NCBI RefSeq assembly: GCF_030814415.1
Contig: NZ_JAUSVB010000006.1
Coordinates: 1-64,000, forward strand
Origin: Cellulomonas humilata
Lineage (GTDB): Bacteria > Actinomycetota > Actinomycetes > Actinomycetales > Cellulomonadaceae
DNA: 64,000 nt
Reading direction: 5' to 3'
The notes below the pieces were generated by a model. It had not been told where the DNA came from and did not search any database. It was given only the letters and a program-made list of their open reading frames with translations. Position numbers and translations under genes: made by a program. Positions 1 to 7,129 of the stretch are shown here, one piece after another. Position 1 is the stretch's first letter, and the number at the start of each line of letters is the position of its first letter.

Positions 1-165
1 CGCCGCCCCCGGGGGGCCCCCCCGGCGTCTGGCCGTGGCGGCCCCCGGGGTTGTCCCCCCCCCCCCCCGGGGGGGCCCCCCCCCCCGGGGGCGGGGGGGG
101 CGGGGGGGGGGGGGGGGGGGGGGGCGCCGGGGGGGGGGGGGGGGGGGCCGGCCCCCCCGCGACCG
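1..165. repeat. Extreme G/C homopolymer tract
   Basis: This stretch consists almost entirely of runs of C and G, with single-base runs longer than 15. It lies inside the open frame of the exported protein that reads leftward from 304, where it would encode only Pro/Gly/Ala residues. Nothing else in the window looks like this. A real Pro/Gly-rich linker is possible, but a sequencing or assembly artefact at a contig end is more likely, so reading frame and length here should not be trusted. Confidence 0.8.
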
Positions 166-304
166 CCGGTCCGGAGTCGGGGTCCGGGCCGGTGCACGCG
201 GTCAGCAGAACCGTCGCCGTGCCGAGTGCGGCGACGGTCGCGAGCACGCGTGCCGAGACCCGGGAGCGCGCAGACGCACTCCCGGGTCGCGACGTGAGCA
301 TCAT
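1..304 (-). CDS. N-terminal fragment of a predicted lipoprotein, possibly a class F sortase
   Basis: The gene starts with ATG at 304 (a second ATG at 301), 8 bp after the stop of the DUF4397 gene, and reads off the left edge. The first 45 residues show an Arg-containing n-region, a hydrophobic stretch and a lipobox-like LLTAC followed by TGPDPDSG, which suggests lipid attachment or export. Beyond that the coding sequence enters the homopolymer tract and cannot be interpreted. No catalytic domain is visible. In actinobacteria a DUF4397 gene is often followed by a class F sortase with this kind of N-terminus, so the sortase call rests on context only. Confidence 0.5.
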   Translation of the reverse strand, partial: MMLTSRPGSASARSRVSARVLATVAALGTATVLLTACTGPDPDSGPAVAGGPAPPPPPPAPPPPPPPPPPPPPGGGAPPGGGGDNPGGRHGQTPGGPPGGG

Positions 305-312
305 GAGGACAG

Positions 313-1137
313 TCAGCTCCGCTGGGTGGCGGCGCGACGGGCGAGCCCTGCGCCGATCAGTCCGGCGACGGCCAGACCGGCGATGGCGAAGGTCCAGGCG
401 GACGAGCCGCCGTCGGACACGAGGCCGACCTCGCCGGCGTTCACGCCGGACGGGTTGCTGTGCAGGCCGGTGATGGTCTGCGTGGCGAGCGCGAGGGTGG
501 CGGGCGACGCGGTCGCGCTGCCCCACGCGTAGACGATCGTGCTGGTGCCCTCGACGACGGGCACGTCGGCCGGGCCGAGCAGCGCGGGCGTCGTGGTGCC
601 GGTGGCGGTCACGCTCGCGGAGACGGTCCCGGCGGGGAGGTTCAGGACCTTCTCGTTCGGGTTGGTCAGGTTGGTGATCACGGGCGTCGTGCCCGCCAGC
701 ACGTCGACCCCGGGGGCGGCGGCGACGTGCCGGACGGTGAGCCGGCCCTCGCCCGCGGCGGTGGCGGAGATGTCGTTGGTGAACAGGGTGGCGGTCGGGG
801 TGCCGGCGGCGTCGAGGTGCGCGACGGCCGTGTAGTTCTTGCCGGCCTCCAGCGCCAGGTCGACGGGGCCGATGGCGGGCGCGCTCGCGTCGGCGGCGTC
901 CGCCGCGGTGATCGCGACCGTGTACGTGCCGGCGGGCAGGTCGAGCGGTCCGGCGAGCGAGCCGGGCGTGAAGTCGTCGAGGGTGCGCTCACCGTTGACC
1001 CAGACGTCGACGGTCAGACCGGGGACGCCGTGGAGCACGGACAGCTTGGCGGGGTCGGCTGCCGAGGCCGGGACAGCGGCGAGGGTGACGAGGGCGAGCG
1101 TCCCGGCTGCGATGCCGGACAGGAGTCGTGCGCGCAT
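313..1137 (-). CDS. Secreted DUF4397 domain protein with C-terminal membrane anchor
   Basis: A 274-residue protein. Residues 1-28 form a classic signal peptide ending in ASA. The body consists of DUF4397-type beta repeats with the typical opening KLSVLHGVPGLTVDVWVNG and a second related unit (RLTVRHVAAAPGVDVLAG). The C-terminus has a hydrophobic segment followed by ARRAATQRS, so the mature protein is probably tethered outside the membrane. No LPXTG or LAXTG motif is seen. I chose the ATG at 1137 because GAAGGA lies just upstream and the signal peptide begins there; a longer frame reaches 1194. DUF4397 has no established biochemical role. The next gene starts 8 bp after this stop, so the two probably form an operon. 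Confidence 0.85.
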   Translation of the reverse strand: MRARLLSGIAAGTLALVTLAAVPASAADPAKLSVLHGVPGLTVDVWVNGERTLDDFTPGSLAGPLDLPAGTYTVAITAADAADASAPAIGPVDLALEAGKNYTAVAHLDAAGTPTATLFTNDISATAAGEGRLTVRHVAAAPGVDVLAGTTPVITNLTNPNEKVLNLPAGTVSASVTATGTTTPALLGPADVPVVEGTSTIVYAWGSATASPATLALATQTITGLHSNPSGVNAGEVGLVSDGGSSAWTFAIAGLAVAGLIGAGLARRAATQRS

Positions 1138-1228
1138 GGTGCGTCCTTCGAGGACTGGCCCGGCGGGTACGTCGGGCGGCCGATGTGCTGACACACCCTC
1201 TTCGCCCGCCGGGCCGTTCTCGGATGCA

Positions 1229-1933
1229 CTAGATGCGTGCGGCCTGCGCGATCGCCGCGGCGAGGTCGGCCGGCCGAGAGAACATCGGCCAGTGCCCGGT
1301 CGGCAGGTCGACGTACGTCAGGTCGTGCGCGGAGCCCAGCTCGGTGTGGAACGGCGGGCCACCGTGGGCCATCGGCTTGAGCTGCTCGGCCGACAGGCTG
1401 GTGCAGATCGCGGTCGCGGGAACGTCGAACCGCCGCGGGTCGCTGACGTGCACGGCGCCGCGCACGACCTGGGCCGGGTGCGGCACCGCGCGCCGGCGGA
1501 ACTCCGCCAGCCCGTCCTCGGAGATCCCCTCGATGCTCGACCCCTGCGCCGCGAACTCCTCCCACGTGGGCAGCGGGACCTCGATCTCCTCGGTGGCGGA
1601 GGCGTCGATGGCGGCGCCGGTCTCGAGCGGGCCGGAGTCGACGTAGATCGCGCGGCGCACGCGGTCGGGCCGCTTGTCGACGACCTCGCCGACGAGTGCG
1701 CCCCCGCCGCTGTGGCCCACGAGGACGACGTCGCCGTCGAGGCTGTCGACGAGGTCGGTCAGGGCGCGGACGTGGTCGGCGCGCGTGACGGTGCCGCGCG
1801 ATGCGCCGGGCTCGAGGCCGGGCAGGGTCGGCGCGTGGACGTCGAACTCGTCGGGGAGTGCGGCGGCGACGCCGTCCCACGCCCAGCCGCCGAGCCAGAA
1901 ACCGGGAACCAGGATCAGTGGAGTAGTGGTCAT
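1229..1933 (-). CDS. Alpha/beta hydrolase
   Basis: A 234-residue cytoplasmic alpha/beta-hydrolase fold protein. The oxyanion region LVPGFWLGGWAWD is near the N-terminus, the nucleophile elbow is GHSGGG (Ser as nucleophile), and the C-terminal catalytic His is probably in PTGHWPMFSRP. This pattern resembles small esterase or salicylate-esterase-like hydrolases, but the substrate cannot be read from sequence. The GTG at 1963 would extend it by 10 residues but falls inside the palindrome shared with the divergent regulator, so ATG 1933 is preferred. The divergent WYL-type regulator probably controls this gene. Confidence 0.85.
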   Translation of the reverse strand: MTTTPLILVPGFWLGGWAWDGVAAALPDEFDVHAPTLPGLEPGASRGTVTRADHVRALTDLVDSLDGDVVLVGHSGGGALVGEVVDKRPDRVRRAIYVDSGPLETGAAIDASATEEIEVPLPTWEEFAAQGSSIEGISEDGLAEFRRRAVPHPAQVVRGAVHVSDPRRFDVPATAICTSLSAEQLKPMAHGGPPFHTELGSAHDLTYVDLPTGHWPMFSRPADLAAAIAQAARI

Positions 1934-1955
1934 GGATCCATCGTGAACCGGGTCC

Positions 1956-1986
1956 GGTGACACCAGGATGTCACCTTTGTGTCACC
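1956..1986. promoter_or_regulatory. Operator in hydrolase/WYL-regulator divergent promoter
   Basis: GGTGACA (1956-1962) and TGTCACC (1969-1975) form a perfect 7-bp inverted repeat with a 6-bp spacer. A further TGTCACC lies at 1980-1986, exactly 11 bp after the previous one, so the two half-sites face the same side of the helix. It lies between two divergent starts (1933 and 1998) and is the natural binding site for the regulator encoded at 1998. Confidence 0.65.
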
Positions 1987-1997
1987 ATGCTGGCACC

Positions 1998-2711
1998 ATG
2001 AACCGGACCGACCGTCTGTACGCCCTCGCCGAGGAGCTCCGCCGCGTCGGCCACGCCGGCACGACGAGCACCCGGCTGGCGCGGCTGTTCGAGGTGTCCC
2101 CGCGCACGGTCAAGCGCGACGTCTCGGCGCTGCAGCAGGCCGGCCTCCCGGTGACCGCGCAGGCGGGGCTCGGGGGCGGCTACGTGCTGGACGCGTCCGT
2201 CGGCCTCCCGCCCGTGAACTTCACGCCCGCGCAGGCGGTCGCGCTCGCGCTCGCCGTGCGGGCGCTGCCGCCGGGCAGCCCGTTCGGCACCGATGCGGAG
2301 GCTGCGCGCGGGAAGGTGCTCGACGCGCTCCCGCCTGCCGACCGCCTTCGCGCCGACGAGCTGTCGGGCCGCGTGTGGTCGCGGCCGGAGCAGGTCGGCG
2401 AGGTGGCGACCCCGCAGGTGCTGCGTGCGGTCGAGGAGTCGCTCGGGCGGCACCGGGTGCTGGCGATCGAGTACCGCAGCGGGGACGGCACGCTGAGCCG
2501 GCGTCGGATCGAGCCCGTGCTGCTCGCCCGTACGGGGGGCCACTGGTACGTGGCGGCGTGGTGCCAGTGGCGCGAGGCCGTGCGCTGGTTCCGCCTGGCC
2601 CGGATCTTGCGCGCCGACCTCACGCCGGAGCGCTACGAGCCGCGTCCCCTGGCGGACGTGGGCGAGCCGCCACCGGACGCGTACCCGGTGTCGTCGCGGC
2701 CGTCGGACTGA
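1998..2711 (+). CDS. HTH/WYL-domain transcriptional regulator (YafY-like)
   Basis: A 237-residue regulator. The N-terminal winged HTH (about residues 1-60) includes TSTRLARLFEVSPRTVKRDV, a DeoR/YafY-type recognition helix. The C-terminal WYL domain contains AIEYRSGDG and the HWYVAAWCQWREAVRWFRLARI block, the region that binds ligand in this family. The start at 1998 keeps the gene outside the palindrome at 1956-1986; an earlier in-frame start at 1968 would overlap it. Only about 65 bp separate it from the divergent hydrolase, so it probably regulates that gene and itself. No strong ribosome-binding site is visible, so the transcript may be leaderless. Confidence 0.88.
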   Translation: MNRTDRLYALAEELRRVGHAGTTSTRLARLFEVSPRTVKRDVSALQQAGLPVTAQAGLGGGYVLDASVGLPPVNFTPAQAVALALAVRALPPGSPFGTDAEAARGKVLDALPPADRLRADELSGRVWSRPEQVGEVATPQVLRAVEESLGRHRVLAIEYRSGDGTLSRRRIEPVLLARTGGHWYVAAWCQWREAVRWFRLARILRADLTPERYEPRPLADVGEPPPDAYPVSSRPSD

Positions 2712-2807
2712 GCCTGTGGGTTCGTGGCTTCCGACGCACGATCGCGCGTCCGACCCACGATCTGGATCCCGTCCGCGAAACCCGTGGAACCGGTGCGCGC
2801 GACGCAC

Positions 2808-2826
2808 TACCTTGAGAGCGCTCTCA
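2808..2826 (+). promoter_or_regulatory. CelR-like operator overlapping the -10 of the GH9 operon
   Basis: TGAGAGCGCTCTCA (2813-2826) is a perfect 14-bp palindrome close to the LacI-family CelR site TGGGAGCGCTCCCA known from Thermobifida. A plausible -10 (TACCTT, 2808-2813) abuts it. Binding here would block transcription of the cellulase operon until a cello-oligosaccharide inducer is present. A close relative of this box lies upstream of the cellobiose phosphorylase gene at 42346-42359. Confidence 0.75.
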
Positions 2827-2846
2827 GCCGGTCGAAGGAGTCCCGC

Positions 2847-5249
2847 GTGCGTCCTGTCCTGCCCTTGGCGGTCGTCCTCCTGCTGGGGGCAGCCGTGCCC
2901 GCAGCGGCTGCGGACGGCCCCGAGCTGATCCCGAACGGGTCGTTCGACACCGAGGCCGCGCCCTGGTGGACGACGCCGGACATGGTCGCGGACACCTCGT
3001 CGGGAAGCCTGTGCGTGGACGTGCCGGGTGGGTCGAGCACCGCGTGGTCGTCGATCGTCGGGGTCGACGGCGTGCCGCTGGTCAAGGGAGAGACGTACCG
3101 GTTCGCCTTCACGGTCAGCGGGACCGCGGAGGTGCCCATCCGCGCGTTGGTGCAGATGAACACCGAGCCGTGGACGTCCACCTCCGAGGTGGGACCGATC
3201 ATGCAGCCGGACCCGAAGCCGTACGAGGTGGGGTTCACGTCGACGATGGACTGGCCCGCGGGGCAGGTCGTGTTCCAGGTGGGTGGCGCGCCGGAGGACT
3301 GGCGGTTCTGCGTGGACGACGTCTCGGTGCACACCGGCGAGCTGCCGGCGCCGTTCGAGCAAGAGACCGCGACGAGCGTCCGCGTGAACCAGCTGGGCTA
3401 CCTGCCGACGGGCCCGAAGCGTGCGTCGCTGGTGACCGAGGAGACGGACCCGCTGCCGTGGCAGCTGCTCGACGCAGACGGCGACGAGGTGGCAACGGGG
3501 ACGACGGCCCCGCGTGGTGAGGACCGGACCGCTGACGAGAACGTGCACGTGATCACGTTCGACGAGGTCGACGCGACCGGGCAGGGGTTCACGCTCGTCG
3601 CCGACGGCGAGACCAGCCACCCGTTCGCCATCGACGCCGACCTGTACGCGGACCTGGCGACGGATGCGCTCGGCTACTTCTACCTGGCGCGCAGCGGCAT
3701 CGAGATCGACGGTGCGCTGGTCGGCGACGAGTACGCGCGCGCGGCCGGGCACCTCGGCGTGGCACCCAACACGGGGGACACCGCCGTCGGCTGCCAGGCG
3801 CCGCAGGCCTGGTACTCGGGCTGGACCTGCGAGGACACGTTCGACGTGCGCGGCGGCTGGTACGACGCGGGCGACCACGGCAAGTACGTGGTCAACGGTG
3901 GGATCGCGGTGCACCAGGTGCTCGACACGTGGGAGCAGGCGCTCGTCGCGCAGGGCCGTGAGGCGGCCGAGGCGGGCCCGCTCGCCGACGGGACCGCAGC
4001 GATCCCGGAGGCCGGCAACGGTGTGCCGGACGTCCTCGACGAGGCCCGCTGGGAGCTGGAGTGGATGCAGCGCATGCAGGTGCCCGCGGGCGACCAGTAC
4101 GCGGGCCTGGTGTTCCACAAGGTCCAGGACGACGGCTGGACGGGGCTGCCGCTGGCGCCCGACGAGGACGCGCAGACCCGTCAGGTGCACCGCCCGTCGA
4201 CGGCCGCGACGCTCAACCTCGCGGCGGTCGCGGCCAAGGGCGCCCGGCTGTGGGAGCCGTACGACGAGGAGTTCGCGGCGAGCCTGCTCGAGTCGGCGCG
4301 CACGGCCTGGGCGGCAGCGGTCGAGACCCCGGACCTCTACGCGTCCGCGCTCGACGGCAACGACGGCGGTGGTCCGTACGACGACAAGGACGTGACCGAC
4401 GAGTTCTACTGGGCGGCCGCGGAGCTCTACCTGACCACGGGCGACGACGAGTTCGCCGACGCCGTGACCGCCTCCCCGGTGCACTCGGCGGACCTCAAGG
4501 GCGCGGTCGCATTCGACTGGCAGCGCACCGCGGCCCTCGGCCGGATGGACCTCGCGCTGGTGCCCAGCGAGCTGCCCGACCGCGACGCGGTGCGCGACTC
4601 GGTGGTGACGCTCGCCGACTTCGCGCTCTACCAGCAGGGCAAGGCGTTCTTCGGGCAGCCGTACCAGCCGTCCGACGCCCGGTTCGAGTGGGGCTCCAAC
4701 GGGATCATCCTCAACAACGCGGTGACCCTGGCCGCCGCCGCCGAGATCACGGGCGACGAGGAGTACCGCACGGCCGCGCTGGAGAGCCTCGACTACGTGC
4801 TGGGCCGCAACGCGCTCGACCAGTCCTACGTGACCGGCTACGGAACCCAGTTCTCCCAGAACCAGCACCACCGGACGTTCGCCGCGCAGCTGGACCCCAC
4901 GCTCCCGCACCCGCCCGCCGGCACCCTGTCCGGCGGTCCCAACAGCTCGATCCAGGACCCCGTCGCGGCCCAGACCTGGCCGCAGGGGTGCGTCGCACAG
5001 CGGTGCTACCTCGACAACATCCAGTCCTGGTCCACCAACGAGATGACGGTCAACTGGAACTCGTCGCTGACGTGGATGGCGGCGTGGGCGTCGTCCGACG
5101 AGGTCGTCGACAGCGGTGCGAGCTTCGTCGGCACGTCGCTCGGGTTCGACCGGTCGACGCTCTGGATCCTGGTCGGCGCGGGCGTGCTCGTCGCCGGGCT
5201 GGTGGTCGGTCTCGGTGTGCGACGACGACGCAGGAGGGACGCAGCATGA
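2847..5249 (+). CDS. Membrane-anchored GH9 endoglucanase with N-terminal CBM4-like domain
   Basis: An 800-residue exported cellulase hydrolysing beta-1,4-glucan. Order: signal peptide (about 1-22), CBM4/9-like carbohydrate-binding module (about 25-165, starting ELIPNGSFDTEAAPWW), Ig-like GH9 N-terminal domain (about 175-260, VRVNQLGYLP), and GH9 catalytic barrel. Catalytic features: GGWYDAGDHGKY with the Asp pair D340/D343, the His motif NQHHRTF (H674/H675), and STNEMTVNWNS with general acid E732. Unusually, the protein ends in a hydrophobic helix (WILVGAGVLVAGLVVGLGV) followed by RRRRRR, so it is probably held in the cell membrane rather than released. GTG 2847 is preceded by GAAGGAG (2834-2840). 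The stop overlaps the next start by 4 bp (ATGA), coupling it to two ABC half-transporters. Confidence 0.92.
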   Translation: MRPVLPLAVVLLLGAAVPAAAADGPELIPNGSFDTEAAPWWTTPDMVADTSSGSLCVDVPGGSSTAWSSIVGVDGVPLVKGETYRFAFTVSGTAEVPIRALVQMNTEPWTSTSEVGPIMQPDPKPYEVGFTSTMDWPAGQVVFQVGGAPEDWRFCVDDVSVHTGELPAPFEQETATSVRVNQLGYLPTGPKRASLVTEETDPLPWQLLDADGDEVATGTTAPRGEDRTADENVHVITFDEVDATGQGFTLVADGETSHPFAIDADLYADLATDALGYFYLARSGIEIDGALVGDEYARAAGHLGVAPNTGDTAVGCQAPQAWYSGWTCEDTFDVRGGWYDAGDHGKYVVNGGIAVHQVLDTWEQALVAQGREAAEAGPLADGTAAIPEAGNGVPDVLDEARWELEWMQRMQVPAGDQYAGLVFHKVQDDGWTGLPLAPDEDAQTRQVHRPSTAATLNLAAVAAKGARLWEPYDEEFAASLLESARTAWAAAVETPDLYASALDGNDGGGPYDDKDVTDEFYWAAAELYLTTGDDEFADAVTASPVHSADLKGAVAFDWQRTAALGRMDLALVPSELPDRDAVRDSVVTLADFALYQQGKAFFGQPYQPSDARFEWGSNGIILNNAVTLAAAAEITGDEEYRTAALESLDYVLGRNALDQSYVTGYGTQFSQNQHHRTFAAQLDPTLPHPPAGTLSGGPNSSIQDPVAAQTWPQGCVAQRCYLDNIQSWSTNEMTVNWNSSLTWMAAWASSDEVVDSGASFVGTSLGFDRSTLWILVGAGVLVAGLVVGLGVRRRRRRDAA

Positions 5250-7129
5250 TCCGGAACTGGTACCGCAGCGCGGTCGTGCCGCGCCGGGCGATCGCGCGTC
5301 TGCTCCCGACCGCGGGCGGAGGGCTGGTCGCGGGCCTCCTCGCACTCGACGTCGTGCTCGGGCTCCTGCCGGTCGCGTTCGTTCTGGCCACGTCCGTCGT
5401 GGTGGGGCAGGTGCCCGCGGCGGTCGACGGCGGCACGGGGTCGGCGGCGTGGAGCGACCTGGTCAGCACCTTCGTGCTGGCCGCGGTCCTGTTCCTCGCG
5501 CGGCAGGTGCTCGCCCCGCTGCAGACCGCGCTCGGCGTCCGCATGCAGCGGCGCATCGACGGCGCCCTGCGGGACCGGGCGCTGAGCGTGGCGCTGCGGT
5601 CGACGAGCATCGCGCCGATGGAGGACCAGGCCACCCTCGAGGCCCTGACGGAGGCCACGCGCGAGTTCGAGGCCGAGTTCCGCAGCCCGGGGTCGTCGGC
5701 CGCGGGGCTGCTCGCGCTCGTCGCGCGGTACGTGCAGCTGGTGGGGTTCGCCGCGATCATCGGTGCGGTCGTGTCGTGGCCGGCCGCCGCGGCGGTGTTC
5801 GTCGCGACCATGGTGTTCCGGTACGGGCAGCGCGGCGGGCTCCGGCGGTACTCGCAGGTGTGGTCGCAGGTCATCGGGTTCCGCCGCCGGTCGGTGTACC
5901 TCCGCGAGGTCGCGATGGGACCCGAGGCGGCCAAGGAGATGCGGGTCTTCGGGCTGGCGGGCTGGTTCACCGACGAGTACAGCGACGCGACGAAGGCGAT
6001 GCTCGACCCCGTCGCGGCCCGACGCCGTCGGCTCTACCTGGTGCCGTACCTCGTCTACACGGCTATCGGGCTGGTGATCAGCGCAGCCGTGCTCGTGTCC
6101 ATCGCCCGGTCCGCGTCGGCCGGCGAGATCACGCTGACCGCGCTCGCGCTCGGCATCCAGTCGGTCGTCGCGGCGATCGCGCTCGGCGAGTACTACCCCG
6201 AGTCGGACGTGCAGACGCAGTACGGGATGCAGGCCGTCGCGGCGCTCGCGGAGTTCGAGGCTCGGATGGCCGACGCGGAGGCGCGGCTCCCCGCCGCCGG
6301 CCCCGGGCTGCCCGTCCCGCCGGATGCCCCCGAGGAGGCCATCCGGTTCGACGACGTCCACTTCGCCTACCCGGGCAGCAGCAGACCCGTGCTCGACGGC
6401 CTGGACCTGGAGCTGCCCGCGGGGCTGTGCACGGCGATCGTCGGCGTCAACGGCGCGGGCAAGACGACGCTGGTCAAGCTGCTCACCCGCCTGCACGAGC
6501 CCACCGCGGGCCGCCTCACGGTGGACGGCACGGACCTGGCCGACCTCGACGTCGCCGCGTGGCGCCGCCAGGTCAGCGTGGTGTTCCAGGACTTCGTGCG
6601 GTACGAGCTCTCGGCCGCGGACAACATCGCGGTCGGCGCGGTGCACGTCCCGCGCGAGATGGCCGTTCTGCGCGGTGCGGCCGCGCGCGCGGGCATCGCG
6701 GACGCCGTCGACGCGCTGCCGTCCGGCTTCGACACCACCCTGTCGCGCGCGTACGAGGGCGGCGCCGACCTGTCCGGCGGCCAGTGGCAGCGGATCGCGA
6801 TCGCGCGGTCGCTGTACGCGCTCGAGGCGGGAGCCCGCCTGCTGGTGCTCGACGAGCCGACGTCCGCCCTGGACGTCCGGGCGGAGGCCGCGTTCTTCGA
6901 CCGGTTCGTCGAGCTCACCCGGGGCGTCACGTCGGTGCTCATCTCCCACCGGTTCTCGAGCGTGCGGCGGGCGGACCGGATCGTCGTCATCGACGCCGGC
7001 CGGGTGGTCGAGCAGGGCACGCACGACGAGCTCGTCGCGGCCGACGGGCACTACGCCCGGCTGTTCCGGCTGCAGGCCGAACGGTTCGCCGCGGGACTGG
7101 ACGCCGACGGGAACGAGGTGGAGTCATGA
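5246..7129 (+). CDS. ABC exporter half-transporter A (TMD-NBD)
   Basis: A 627-residue type-I ABC exporter subunit. The N-terminal half carries several membrane helices (for example ALDVVLGLLPVAFVLATSVV). The C-terminal ATPase has Walker A GVNGAGKTT, signature LSGGQWQRIAIARSL, Walker B LLVLDEPTSALD and H-loop LISHRFSSVRRADRI. It starts with ATGA overlap inside the cellulase stop, preceded by AGGAGG. It probably pairs with the following half-transporter as a heterodimer. The cargo is unknown. These subunits resemble peptide or lipid exporters, and a folded Sec-exported cellulase is not an expected substrate. Confidence 0.88.
   Translation: MIRNWYRSAVVPRRAIARLLPTAGGGLVAGLLALDVVLGLLPVAFVLATSVVVGQVPAAVDGGTGSAAWSDLVSTFVLAAVLFLARQVLAPLQTALGVRMQRRIDGALRDRALSVALRSTSIAPMEDQATLEALTEATREFEAEFRSPGSSAAGLLALVARYVQLVGFAAIIGAVVSWPAAAAVFVATMVFRYGQRGGLRRYSQVWSQVIGFRRRSVYLREVAMGPEAAKEMRVFGLAGWFTDEYSDATKAMLDPVAARRRRLYLVPYLVYTAIGLVISAAVLVSIARSASAGEITLTALALGIQSVVAAIALGEYYPESDVQTQYGMQAVAALAEFEARMADAEARLPAAGPGLPVPPDAPEEAIRFDDVHFAYPGSSRPVLDGLDLELPAGLCTAIVGVNGAGKTTLVKLLTRLHEPTAGRLTVDGTDLADLDVAAWRRQVSVVFQDFVRYELSAADNIAVGAVHVPREMAVLRGAAARAGIADAVDALPSGFDTTLSRAYEGGADLSGGQWQRIAIARSLYALEAGARLLVLDEPTSALDVRAEAAFFDRFVELTRGVTSVLISHRFSSVRRADRIVVIDAGRVVEQGTHDELVAADGHYARLFRLQAERFAAGLDADGNEVES

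Noticed and set aside
1971..7051. Very long open frames on the minus strand opposite the GH9 and ABC genes
   Set aside because: They are Arg/Pro/Gly/Ala/Val-rich, lack domains and starts, and mirror the GC3 bias of the real genes on the other strand.
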